Assembly: GCA_015680685.1 (NCBI GenBank)
Contig: MNCI01036648.1
Coordinates: 2,207 to 37,904 of the forward strand
Length of the DNA stretch: 35,698 nucleotides
Origin: Gnetum montanum
Taxonomy: Eukaryota > Streptophyta > Gnetopsida > Gnetales > Gnetaceae
Direction of reading: 5' to 3'
A model generated the notes under the pieces. The model made no database searches. It was not told the DNA's origin and saw only the letters and a list, made by a program, of their open reading frames with translations. Shown here in pieces: positions 11,673 through 21,850 of this stretch; position 1 is the first letter of the stretch, and each line of letters starts with the position of its first letter. The position numbers and the translations under genes were made by a program.

Positions 11673-13053
11673 TTAGCATAGGTGGCCATCTCCCCCATGA
11701 CTGAATGGCAAGGGAGAGATCCGAAATAGAGAGTAAGGTTGCTCGCTAGTGGAGGTGTAATTCGTACTGGCGGTTGTGGGTTCACAGAAAGGTTTTATTT
11801 GTTGGACATTAACCAATAATCTTTTATCTGGGCTATCAGGTTTGTATATCATCATGGCTCTAGAGGAGAAGGTTTTATGAATAATATAGGGTCCTTCCCA
11901 CAATGTTTGAAATTTTGTACACTGAGGTACGTGTGTGGGGTTACAGTAAAGGACCTTGTCTCCTAGTTGGTACCTAAACCTTTGAATTCTTAAGTCATGA
12001 CGCTGTTTACTGTGTGCCTTGTGTAGCTCATTTAATGATAGTACAACTAATCTATTCTAGTCTAGCATGTTTAGAGTTGCCAACCGTTGTTTTTGTGCTA
12101 GGTCGAGGTCTAGATGAAGGTCGTAAGCCATGGATAGTGTACAGAGCTCATTCTGTATGGAGAGCTTTGGTAGTTTCCCATACACTAACTCATAGGGAGA
12201 ATAGCCTATAGGGAGCTTCCAAGTGGAGCGGTATGCCCAGAGAGCGTCGTTTAGTTTTGTGCTCCAGTCTCACCTAAATTTGCTAATCGTTCTCGTTAAT
12301 ATTATGGTAATCTCCCAGTTAGTAACCTCATCTTGGCCATTAGCTTGGGGGTGGTAAGGTGTGGTCAATTTATGCTCAACCCCTAAGCGTTGCATCAATT
12401 TGGGAAAGGTTGCACCTGTAAAATGTGTTCCATTATCAGAGATGAGTGCACACAGCACACCAAACCTATTTACGATTTGTTTTTGTACAAATCGCATAGC
12501 CATAGATGATGTGTAGTCTGTTACTGTGGCTACTTTAGCCCATTTGGTTAAGTAAATAGCAATGATGATATATGCTTTTCCATTGGACATCGGTGTAATA
12601 GGCCCCATAAAATCTATTCCCTAGATATCGAAGGGTTCCAAAGGTTGAATCCATTGTTGTGGACCCTCCATTCTAGTAGTCATTCCACCATTACATTGGC
12701 AGCATTCATAGGATTGGACAAAATGATGGACATTCCGAAATAGTGTTGGCCAATAATATTCTGCAAGCAAAACCTTGGTAGCCATTCGTCTCCTAGGATA
12801 GTGACCTCCACAGGGGCCCTCATGAGCATCCTGGAGAACTTTTAATTGATCCTTGTCGGGCACACACCATCGAACCAAGCCATCAAGATAGACTTTATAG
12901 AGTTATCGCTTGATTTCCATGAAGTACTTGGTTTTGTGAAGAAACTGTTGTTTCTTCCTAAAGTCCAACCCCTGTGGTATTTGTTGGGAAGTGAGATAAG
13001 TAAGAATGCTACTATACCAATTTATTTCCGTGGGTTGATCATTTACTACACCG
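11673..13053 (-). pseudogene. Integrase of element 2
   Basis: Minus-strand order: H2C2 domain at 12621-12878 (DAHEGPCGGHYPRRR ... YECCQCNGGMT), catalytic core at 12270-12608 with ITPMSNGKAYIIIAIY, the second Asp in LISDNGTHF and the Glu region in PYHPQANGQDEVTN, then the C-terminal domain at 11673-11903 with MWEGPYIIH. All three parts are collinear with element 1 and better preserved. Stops and small frame changes separate the open pieces. The upstream linker joins abruptly to the start of RNase H at the single undetermined base 13054. Confidence 0.85.
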
Positions 13054-13054
13054 N

Positions 13055-14044
13055 GTCATGTAGTTGAGTTGTGCACCGGTGATACTCTTACTTGCACAGT
13101 GGATGTAATAATGTCATTTTTGCTCATCTAATTATGTCAATACAACTCCTAAGACATAATTAAATGCGTTGGTCATGATATGGAATGACCTGGACCAGTC
13201 AAGGGCTTGTAGAATGGGAGTTTCCACAAGCCTCTGTTTGAGAGTTTGGAATGCCCGTTCACATTCCCTGGTCCATTTGAATGGTGCATCTTTTTTCATT
13301 AATTCCACCAACGGCTTGGAAAATTTGGAGAAGTTCTCGATAAATCTCCTATAGTAGCTAGTGTCCAAGGAATGACCTAATGTCTTTGACAGTTTTTGGT
13401 TGTTGGGTAATTCCTTGGATGACTTTAATTTTTTCCGGATCCACCTCAATTCCTGATTGTGAAATTTTATGCCCCAGTACGATGCCCTCTTGAATCATCA
13501 AATGGCTCTTTTTCCAGTTGAGCTTTAGGTTGGTTTCAACACATCGTTTCAATACTTACACTAATCGGTGTAGGGCTTGATCAAAGCTCGTCCCATAAGT
13601 GGAGAAGTCATCCATGAAGACTTCTACTCTGTTACCTATTTGCTGTTGAAATATGCTTAGAACTAATCATTAGAATGTGCTAGGGGAATTGCACAAGCCA
13701 AAAGGCATTTTTTTGTATGAAAACATTCCCCAAGGACTGGCGAACATTGTTTTGGCTTGGTATTCTGGTGTGATTCGTATTTGGTTGTACCCACTATACC
13801 CATCCAGAAAACTATAATAGCGATGCCTTGCTATAGTGTCTAAGACTTGGTCAAAAAATGCAAATGGGAAGTGATCTTTGAATGTTGCCATATTCAATAG
13901 CCTAAAGTCTATACATACCCTCCATTTACCTCCTTTTTTTGATACGATTATAAGAGGACTAACCCACTCGCTATTAGCAATGGGGTAAATGAACCCAGCC
14001 TTGAGAAGCTGCTCTATCTCCTCTTTCACTATTTTTTTTAACTT
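13055..14044 (-). pseudogene. Reverse transcriptase and truncated RNase H of element 2
   Basis: Minus strand: RT begins at the N gap with EEIEQLLKAGFIYPI, then SKKGGKWRVCIDFRLLN, FLDGYSGYNQIRI and KKMPFGLCNSPSTF (13670-14029). The catalytic motif FMDD is intact at 13607-13618, followed by LKLNWKKSHLM and GHKISQSGIEVD. The RT connection and the very start of RNase H follow (FKWTRECERAFQTLK, LGVVLT). RNase H then stops at 13054: about 300 bases that element 1 has at about 8090-8395 are missing. RT copies element RNA from the PBS. The FMDD and GYNQI forms are usual for Athila-like elements. Stops at about 13558 and 13375 break the frame. Confidence 0.85.
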
Positions 14045-14317
14045 NNNNNNNNNNNNNNNNNNNNNNNNNNNNNNNNNNNNNNNNNNNNNNNNNNNNNNNN
14101 NNNNNNNNNNNNNNNNNNNNNNNNNNNNNNNNNNNNNNNNNNNNNNNNNNNNNNNNNNNNNNNNNNNNNNNNNNNNNNNNNNNNNNNNNNNNNNNNNNNN
14201 NNNNNNNNNNNNNNNNNNNNNNNNNNNNNNNNNNNNNNNNNNNNNNNNNNNNNNNNNNNNNNNNNNNNNNNNNNNNNNNNNNNNNNNNNNNNNNNNNNNN
14301 NNNNNNNNNNNNNNNNN
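14045..14317. other. Assembly gap (273 N)
   Basis: An unbroken run of N within the PR-RT part of element 2. The flanks fit a short missing stretch of the linker and RT start: the left flank starts RT, and the right flank encodes KELTEGITSTYVESMDALE-like linker. Any open frame across it is meaningless. Confidence 0.99.
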
Positions 14318-15230
14318 ACCTACTCAAGTGCATCCATGCTTTCAACGTAAGTACTAGTTATCCCCTCAGTTAGTTCCATGCATGTTATTGAATTGCTCTC
14401 TGGATTAGCCATCAGCCACTAGGTGTCTTCTTGTTGTGTGGCTGCTACATATAGGCACTGTTGTATGTCAATATCTTGTGCACACCAATTGCATGCAGGC
14501 AATGTTAAACTTCACATCACCCATAATTTTTACACGCAATGGCACCCTGTGTCACCATATGCGATGCATGGAACTCTCTTCCTCTCAATCTTCCCAAAAG
14601 TATTTTTCTTGGATATTTCTAGGGAAAGATTGTAGATTCCTAGGCATGCATCAATTTTGCTTAGCCATGCCCTTCCCATTATTATGGGAAAATCCCCCTT
14701 GTCATGATTTATTTGGATCACCAGGAAATCAGCTGGGTATGACCAACCACCCACGGTGGTAACAATGTCTTCAAGCTATCCCAATAGAACAGTGATGGAT
14801 TGGTCAGCCAGCTCTAAGTGAATATTTCTCTTGTTGGGTGGAGGCAGGTTCCAAGCTTTATACAATTCTTGTGAGATTAAGTTGACTCTGAAGCTTGAGT
14901 CAAGAAGAGCCTTATGAGGTTCATTCCCAATGAATTAAAGGTAAATTAGGGGACTCCCAGGATCAGATAACTTCTTGGGAAGGTGGCCTACCTTAATCCA
15001 GTCGGTTACGGTATGTGTTAACATAACCGTGTGCATTGGGTGCATCTTTTTGTTTGAAGGGGTTCCCAAAACCTTATTTGGTACGACGGTGTTTAGATGT
15101 TCAATCGCTTGTGAGGGTGAGGACTTAGTTGGATTATTGGCTCTGAAGAAAGGTTGTTTTAGCGTAAAATTATTAGGACCAACTTAGAATTGAGGATTGA
15201 AACCCCTCATGACATTAGGTTGCTGCGGTT
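14318..15230 (-). pseudogene. Aspartic protease (retropepsin) region of element 2
   Basis: The minus-strand reading from about 15000 down contains IGNEPHKALLDSSFRVNLIS then QELYKAWNLPPP, the normal place of the catalytic D-[ST]-G motif. Here it is DSS, so the Gly next to the catalytic Asp-Ser has become Ser (GGC to AGC, one transition). The C-terminal part at 14530-14754 has ADFLVIQINHDKGDFPIIMG then RAWLSKIDA, the usual hydrophobic-Gly-Arg block at the end of the fold. Protease of this type cleaves Gag-Pol in the virus-like particle. Stops near 14935 and 14778 and the motif change make it inactive. The linker toward RT runs into the N gap. Confidence 0.75.
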
Positions 15231-16984
15231 GTGTGGGAAATGCCCTTGGTGTTGTTGGAGCAGTTGGTCATGGAGCTACTGGCGTGAGAGGTGCAGATGG
15301 ATTTAGAGGATGGTATTCATGTGAGGTGTTCCTTCTTGGAGGGGAAGTCTGGTGATATTCCTGAACTGGGTAGTGACATTGTGGGATTACATAACCCATA
15401 GGGTCACTTGGAGGGATCAGCTACCAGCAAGGGTACTGTTGTTTCGGCGGTGGCATCCCCCATGACTGTGGGTATCGCCACTACTGATGTTGTCCAATGG
15501 GTTGTGGTGGAGTTCCACTTGGATAATACGTTAAGGGTTGGTGGAACTGTCTTGGGTTACCTTGGGGATAAGGTAACCTATGGGGTGTCTACCATTTTTT
15601 GAGTCTCGGGTTAAGTGCATACACCCCAGACTCTTGTAGATGTGAGATGATTGGACAACATCCCTTAGGATGGTCATAGTAATAGATCTCACATCCACCG
15701 TCATCGTATGTGTCTAATTCCACAACCTCATCATAGATAGTAATTTTTCCCTTACCCTTGTTATGTGAAAGGCCTAAATCTCTCCACTTTGTCTTACCTT
15801 TGTCACTACTTTGTTCCTCATTAGACTCCTCTACGATTAAGGACAGTTTCAATTTTACTATCTAAGGAGCTCCATACTTCTTCTACCTTAGCCGCTACTT
15901 CTATTGTTAGCTTTTGAAGCCGCAAGGTTTTCTTGTTCACCAACTCTTCAATTGGTGACTCATCCTCTTCATCGCAAAATTTCACTCCCTTCTTGTAAAG
16001 AGAGGGATTACAATTGTATTCTTCCACACTTTTCCTTTTTTGTAGCTCCCCTTCTTCTTTATCTACTTGTTCCAACAATCAATGAACTTCATGGGATCTA
16101 AGTTCTGATAATCACCCTTGGGCATAAGTCCCAAGGGTTCTTCTAATCTCATACCTCAGCCCATCTACGATGTGGCAGAGTTGATCCCTCTGTGCGTATC
16201 CATGGCCCTGGCAACTATGTAACAATATGTAGTAGCGGCCCATGGCAACATCCAAGGGTTCATGAGTACCTTCCTTTCATCCTTGGATCTACTTACGCAA
16301 GTTAGACATTCTGGAGTACATTTGATACTTATTGTTAAACAACTCTAACATCATACTCCACCTCCTGATGGTTTTCGGTTCTAAGGACCGGTACCAACTC
16401 TCTGCTTCCTTGATGAGTGTTCTGGGAAATAACTTAAGTTTTTGCCACTCGTTCTCTATGATTTACAAGACACAGGCATTGTGGAATGCCTGTAAATGAT
16501 GCTGAGGATCAGCGTTGTATCCCCCCTCAAAGCATGGGATATTATTAATGTCTAAACACTTGGTCCGACTATCTTTTAAATGCCTTGTTGGGATTCTAAC
16601 TGCCTCCGTTATGTCAAGAATACTTTGGGTTGCAAGTAGGGGCTCGTCATGATCATCTCTTTCATGACGCCTGTGATGTCTACATTGTTCCCTACTTTCC
16701 CTTTGTCCTTGCCTTTGTCCTCTTTCTCGAATTTCCCGTCGAGGTCTCTCATCTTTCCTACCTCTATCCTCACTGTTATGTTCATGGTGGCTGCGCCCAG
16801 ATGTGGAAGGAGAGGGTGAGTGATGAGATGAAGGAGAAGAGGAAGGGGAACCATCGTCATGGTGATGCTTCTTACCTACTCTTCAGTTACTACAGCCCCG
16901 ATTGTGATGACGATCTAAGTGCCCATCCTTATAGGTTGTTGTTCCCTCTGTGAACAGTTGGCATTCACGGGGGTCAGAGCCAGT
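15231..16984 (-). pseudogene. Gag of element 2, central and C-terminal part
   Basis: Minus strand from the insertion junction: a charged region at 16609-16980 (Arg/Glu/Lys/Asp-rich, SPSSSPSSHHSPSPP nearby), then a retrotransposon gag core at about 16100-16520. The core reads NADPQHHLQAFHNACVL, FPRTLIKEAESWYRSLEP and RRWSMMLELFNNKYQM, the typical W-Y/L-F block of plant gypsy Gag. It continues through YNCNPSLYKKGVKFCDEEDE (15821-16078) and a short Cys/His stretch at 15640-15700 that may be a degenerate zinc knuckle, then a Pro/Gln-rich stretch to about 15230. Gag forms the particle and binds RNA. The N-terminal part is separated by element 3 and lies at 34938-35520; the two halves join in frame. 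Confidence 0.8.
16980..16984. repeat. Target-site duplication of element 3 (left copy, CCAGT)
   Basis: CCAGT directly precedes TGTAACG of the LTR and recurs at 34933-34937 directly after the other LTR end. With one copy removed, gag of element 2 reads through without a shift (IHNTG joined to SDPRECQ). Confidence 0.85.
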
Positions 16985-18456
16985 TGTAACGACGAAAAAT
17001 GTCAGTCGACGGAAAATGTCAGTCATTGGAAATACCAAACGAAAGTCCGTGTACACAATTATAACTCTGGATATGTGTGAGGATCGTTTTGGAGAGAAAA
17101 CAAATCCGAGGTGCCCTGAACGGTCTTGTTGATCAAATAGGGACTTACTTGATTAGTAAAAATTTTGTGATATTTAGATGACAAACTAATGGTTCATTAT
17201 GAGAAGATATAATATTGTTAACTTTGAAGATAATTGAAAATGATGTAATCGATTTAAAGCAGTTTTCGGGATTCATGTAAATAGGAGACAAGAGATCATA
17301 TTTAGAACATAGGCAATCCCAAGATCTAGGATTCAACTCACGAACCAAATATATTAGATACAATGATTACAAGAAGACTTCGATTTAAGTGAAGTAAATG
17401 CCAACAACAAGAAGGGTGTTCAAAGATGAAACAAGCAAATGTCGATCTACCTTGTTCTAGCGGATCTGGGTATAAGGAGGTTGGTCCTGAAGCAGAATGT
17501 TCGTCAAAAAGCTATTTCTGACCAAAGGTTCTTGCCAATTTTCTTTGATATTCTTGTGATTACTGATCCTCTTTATTCTTTTGTCAATCCTTGCTAAAAG
17601 TTGTCAAACATTGCCAATGAAAAAAAAATCGCCCACAGAGAAAATCTATTAATCTTAGGAGAAATTTTTGCCAACCCTTTGCTCTTTGTCGACTAGAGTA
17701 TTTATAAGATTAGGGTCAAGAGAAAAACATGGTTTAGATGACGCATGTCCTGAACCTACAAAATTCCATTGACCTGATGTGTTTGTTGTTGAAGCTTGTG
17801 GTGCCATACTACCTTACTTTCTAACGTGTAACACGTTGTAAACCACTGTTGTAGGAGCTTTAGTAACAAACTTTCCTTTGATTACGCTGCAATACGCTAG
17901 AGAGCGTATTATGATGTATGAACTACTGATGTCTGAATTATGCTATCGTTGCTTGCATGACGCTACATTATACTAAATTATGCGTCATAGTGTAATTCAG
18001 CATAAAATAGCGAAACTGCAAAAAGTTGAAGTGTTGTCACTGCGCTTCCTCTGTTTCTGATCAACCCTTTTTTGGGGTTTATTACGTTACACTACATAAT
18101 ATAGCGTAATAGCCCCCTGAATCCGAGAAAGAAAACTTGCAGAAATGCTCGGCATGCTGCAGATCATTGCCTAAACCTTGGGATTTTTTCTAGGTCGTCG
18201 AAGTCTTGAATGTTTGCCATCTTTGATGTTGTGGTGGACTGCCTTTGACATTACGCTGCGTAATGTGATGTTACGCTATGTTGCATAATGCAACGTAGTA
18301 TGTTAAAAGTTAAGATTTTTGAAACATAGAAAACTCACAAGTTGAAGTCTTGCCGCCATGCACCCATCATTTTGTTTTGTCTTCTAAAATTTATTTGTAC
18401 TGTGCTACACCTTGTCACGACTCCTTGCCTGAATCGCTAGATTTTACCGAACCGTC
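16985..18456 (-). repeat. 3' LTR of Tat-like element 3
   Basis: This aligns along its length with 33449-34904 (start tgtaacga, end ...cgctagatttttac..accgtc). In a 325-bp hand alignment I count about 22 transitions and 8 transversions, near 9 percent. The left copy has a small internal duplication (gacgaaaaatgtcagtc, about 16989-17022). Its inner edge does not match the other LTR: the last 28 bases of the right copy (34905-34932) are not found after 18456, so this LTR is altered there. A minus-strand TATAAATA box lies at 17699-17706. Confidence 0.85.
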
Positions 18457-19063
18457 TTAAGCATGTGGGCTTGCCCGAAAGACATTGACAAAGAATACGA
18501 AACACAAGAGAGGTAAAGGCACCAACAACATTCGTCGGAGTCTACTTAAATGTCACGCTGTCAAACCTGGAAGTTCAAAGGTAGGGTAGGGAATAAAGCA
18601 TAGAAGGGATTTTACAAAAGTAGGAGGAGGGAGGTTTCGGGGAAGACTTAAGCATGTGAACATGAAATTTTTGCGAACAAGTCATTATGTCCTTCCGTGA
18701 ATGTATTTGCGAGAGGTTACGCTATCATACTGTATATGAAGGGCTTGCACAGACGAGTTGTGTTACACCCACATGGCCTGGATGAGTTGTTTTACATCCA
18801 TTTTGCCAAGCTTTGCCCCTTTTTTTCTAACTACATTCCACTAGGCGAGTTGCGTTACACCAGTTCATGGACACGATGATGCGAAAGAATTTCATTGAAT
18901 GTTCACGCTCTGTACAAGCAAAGAAGAGGGTAAAGGCGGTCGTGAGGACAAGGGGAGGGGAAAACAAAGTAATGCATCCGATAGAGGGAGAGGTAGGGTT
19001 TGCACTCCTAAGTAGCCAGGCTAATCTAAGCAGCCACTTCAGAATGTCGTGACGCTTCACCTT

Positions 19064-19560
19064 CTAATGAATGCATTCTCGATCAACACTGTCGCAGCAA
19101 GTAACCTGCAAAACATAACAGAGAGCAAAGTGCAAAAGCAATCATCCTAATCGCTAAGGAGGGAGGCTGTTGAAACAAGTGCCATCCAAAGTGAAAAGGA
19201 GAGTGTAGGCCATGAAATAGGGACCGTAACAAGGAGCAAGGGTCCCAATGTTAATGCCGTGGTTCATGAAACCTCCGTCGACAGCCAGATTCATCTTGCT
19301 CAAATGATTGGGCAAAGAACAAGTCAAGTGAATCTGTTAAGCCAGAGTTTGGTGACGACGATGGATGGAGGCCGCTAAGACTACGGATGACCACAGTTTC
19401 TTTCGGGCCCCAAGCGGCGAAGTTGATCCCAAGAGGTGCAACTATAGGGTGGTTTTTGTAGCAACATCTCCGAGGGGTCAGTAGTATGCCTTTCGGCATG
19501 TCCAAGGAATCAATAGGATGCCAGTGGGGTAGCGGCGTTGTGTCTGTCCCAACGCCTTAC
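19064..19560 (+). pseudogene. Unassigned plus-strand coding-like segment in the 3' UTR of element 3
   Basis: The plus strand gives one frame from an ATG near 19064 (MNAFSINTVAASNLQNITES) through KESVGHEIGTVTRSKGPNVN and QIHLAQMIGQRTSQVNLLSQ to about 19360, with a single stop in the first 100 codons. Several further stops follow (PQFLSGPKRRS and SQEVQL between them). Composition is protein-like and polar with Gln/Ser/Thr, but I do not recognise a family. It is antisense to the element. Tat-lineage elements are known to carry extra antisense ORFs in the region between integrase and the 3' LTR, so this may be the remains of one. Chance open reading is not excluded; the minus-strand frame at 19251-19505 is the competing reading. 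Confidence 0.35.
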
Positions 19561-19634
19561 CCATTCCATTTGGTAGGGATGCAGTGCAAGGGTGATCACG
19601 TTCACTTGCTTTGTGGATTATCTAGTGACAAATT

Positions 19635-19992
19635 CCAGTTTTAAGTCTTGGTTGACTATTGTTGCTGGTTTTAAGCCTCAGCAAGCCGTGGTCGCGGTTT
19701 AACGTTTGGGCAAACTGAAACCTACTAGTTTTACGTCATAGCAGACGGTGGAAGAGCTAGTTTATGGTCCCAGCAGACCTTGCTGTGGGTGTCAGTTTTA
19801 TGTTGTGACCCAGGAACAAGTCTGTGCTAGTTTAGTATCTTAGCAGACGTATGCTTACCTTGCCAATTTCACATCATGGTGGACGATCGGAAACTTTGCC
19901 AGTTTAGCGTCTTGGCAGACACGTGAAAGGAATGCCAGTTTTACGTCGTAGCGAACATGTACAACTTTGATAGTTTTATATCGTAGCAGACG
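19635..19992 (+). repeat. About 11 diverged short repeats, consensus near c(c/t)agttttacgtcntagcagac
   Basis: Repeated every 25-45 bp: ccagttttaagtcttggttgac-like, ctagttttacgtcatagcagac-like, gctagtttagtatcttagcagac-like and so on to atagttttatatcgtagcagac. The 22-bp core is conserved while the spacers differ. Tandem repeats in the 3' UTR are known for Tat/Ogre elements. Confidence 0.7.
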
Positions 19993-20035
19993 TTTGTTAC
20001 CTTTACGCTTGAGCCGAGTTGATGTTTAAATGTTG

Positions 20036-21033
20036 TACCACTTTAGATATAGATGATTCACTGGATTTGGGTGTTCGTTGCCATCGATATCTGCTAACTT
20101 GAATGCCCTGTTTCCGTATATGCCGACGACTAGGAAAGGGCCTTCCTAGTTTGTGGAGAATTTGCCTACTGGTTCACGAATGGCCTTGAGAACTAAGTCT
20201 CCTTCCTTGATCAGTCGTTGATGCAGGTTGTGTTAATGTTTCTGTCTCTGTTTATCTTGATATCTTTTGATGGTGTCGAGCATTTGGATGCATTTCTCCT
20301 TCACTGAGTCTAAACCCATGATTCTAGACTCATTGTGTTGAGTCTCATTTATAACTGTGGAGAGGACCATCCGTAATGAGGGAACTTGTAATTCCAAGGG
20401 TAACACTACTTCGAATCCATAGACTAGACTATAGGGCGTCTTGTCTGTAGCTATTCTACACGTCGTACGATACGCCCATAGCACGTAGAGGATTTCTTCA
20501 TGCCATCCTTTTTTGTTGTTGCTGAGCATCTTCTTCAGTAAATTGATAATTACCTTGTTTGTTGCTTCTACTTAACCATTCGCTTGCAGGTAATAGGGTG
20601 AAGAAAAAGATTGCTTGATACCAAGGTTATCACAAAAAGATTTGGTTTCTGTGCTACTAAATTGTGACCCATTGTCAGTCACAATAGTCATAGGGAGTCA
20701 AAATCTAGTTACAATATTGTCTAAGATGAAATGGAAAACCTGTTGAGATATAATATTCTGTAGGGGGATTCCCTCAACCCACTATGTGAAGTACTCAGTG
20801 GAGGTGATAATGAAGCTATGTCCTGCTGAAAACTTAGGCACGATGGAACCTATGATATCTAGTCCCCATCGTTGGAATGGCCAAGTAATTTGTGTAGTGT
20901 GTAACTCGGTTGGCGACACGTGTAATAGGTTTGCATAACGCTGGCACATGTCACACATCTTAAATTTGGTAAGGCAATATTTTTCCATGTATGGCCAATA
21001 GTATCCTAGGCGTCTGATTTTAGCGGCCATGGC
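20036..21033 (-). pseudogene. Integrase of Tat-like element 3
   Basis: Minus strand: the H2C2 zinc domain spans the 21034 junction, with the His pair in GLSGGHIAP and the Cys pair in KFKMCDMCQRY. The catalytic core has the first Asp in WPFQRWGLDIIGSI, the second in IVTDNGSQF (about 20670-20690), and the Glu in VEATNK (about 20560-20580). Next is the typical WHEEILYVLWAYRTT block at 20233-20529, then the C-terminal domain with EGPFLVVGIYGNRAFKLADI near 20090-20150. There the Trp normally before EGPF is a TAG stop (TGG to TAG). All three catalytic positions can be read, but several stops break the frame. It follows directly on the second RNase H. Confidence 0.85.
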
Positions 21034-21850
21034 TCATGGGGCTATGTGTCCTCCAGACAGCCCCTCGTAGACTTCGCTAACTATTCGTTGTGCTTGGTTA
21101 TTATTAACACAAGTTAGCAATACCCCATCAAAAGAGCCTCTACAGAGAGTACTGTCTCCAATGATGATGTATTTCCTGGCACGCTTACACACTATGTCTT
21201 TTTGTGCATGTGTTACCTTGTGTGGTGGTTCGTCATGCAAAAGGTAAGTCTTAATGTTGTTGTACGACTCTGGCATTCCCCCAATGTTTAATGAAGAAAT
21301 CTGTGCCGCTTGAATGATAGGATTTGTACATTCCATCATCAAAATGGGCCAAGTGGCAAACAAGTGTGGTAGCACGTTCAGTGCTAGTGTGGCCAGTGCA
21401 TCGGCCACAGCATTTTTGTTACGTGGCATGTGTTGGGCATCGATTGTCACAAATTGTTTCAGGAGATCTTTAGCCATATCGCAGTAGGGCTGTAGATGCA
21501 CAGCTTTGCAGGCATAGACTCCTGTGATTTGATTGATGATAAGCATCGAATCGTCTTGGATTACCAGGTGTTGAACATTGATTTCTCTAGCTATCAACAA
21601 TCCTCTGAGGAGCCCCTCATATTCTACCATGTTGTTCGTACAAGGGAAGGCCAGGCGGTAAGCCAATGGATGCACATCCTTAGGGGTAAGCATAATAAGA
21701 GTGGTAGCACTACCGCCTCTAGTAGTTGAAGCTTCATCGAAGTATAACATCGCTTTGAGGCCTGTTGATACAGGGCTTACACTATGTACATGTTCATCCG
21801 GAAATTTTGGCTCTATCATAGCTTGATCTTTAATAGGTGATGTCGCTAGT
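21034..21850 (-). pseudogene. Second (archaeal-type) RNase H of Tat-like element 3
   Basis: An open minus-strand stretch of 261 codons. It has LYFDEASTTRGGSA (first acidic residue; the usual DG is DE), YRLAFPCTNNMVEYEGLL (Glu motif), VIQDDSMLIINQITG (Asp motif), and HMPRNKNAVADALATLA (final acidic motif). This is the extra 'aRNH' domain placed between the gypsy RNase H and integrase, known as a mark of the plant Tat lineage (Ogre, Retand, Grande and relatives). It is the best preserved coding block of the window, without a stop. The remainder (21034-21350) leads into the integrase zinc domain. Confidence 0.85.

Larger units (their letters stand above)
18457..20035. other. Long 3' untranslated region of element 3
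   Basis: This lies between the integrase end and the 3' LTR. It contains a plus-strand coding-like segment (19064-19560), a family of short diverged repeats (19635-19992), and three copies of a gagttg(c/t)gttacac motif (18754, 18784, 18846). The word cttaagcatgtg occurs at 18456-18467 and 18647-18658. A clear minus-strand PPT next to the LTR could not be identified. Confidence 0.6.

Noticed and set aside
11462-11785. Minus-strand open frame with Cys-Phe-Thr-His-Phe repeats
   Set aside because: Derived from the A-rich simple repeat; the real integrase end lies in another frame.
13974-14357. Open frames on both strands across 14045-14317
   Set aside because: They run through the N gap and carry no information there.
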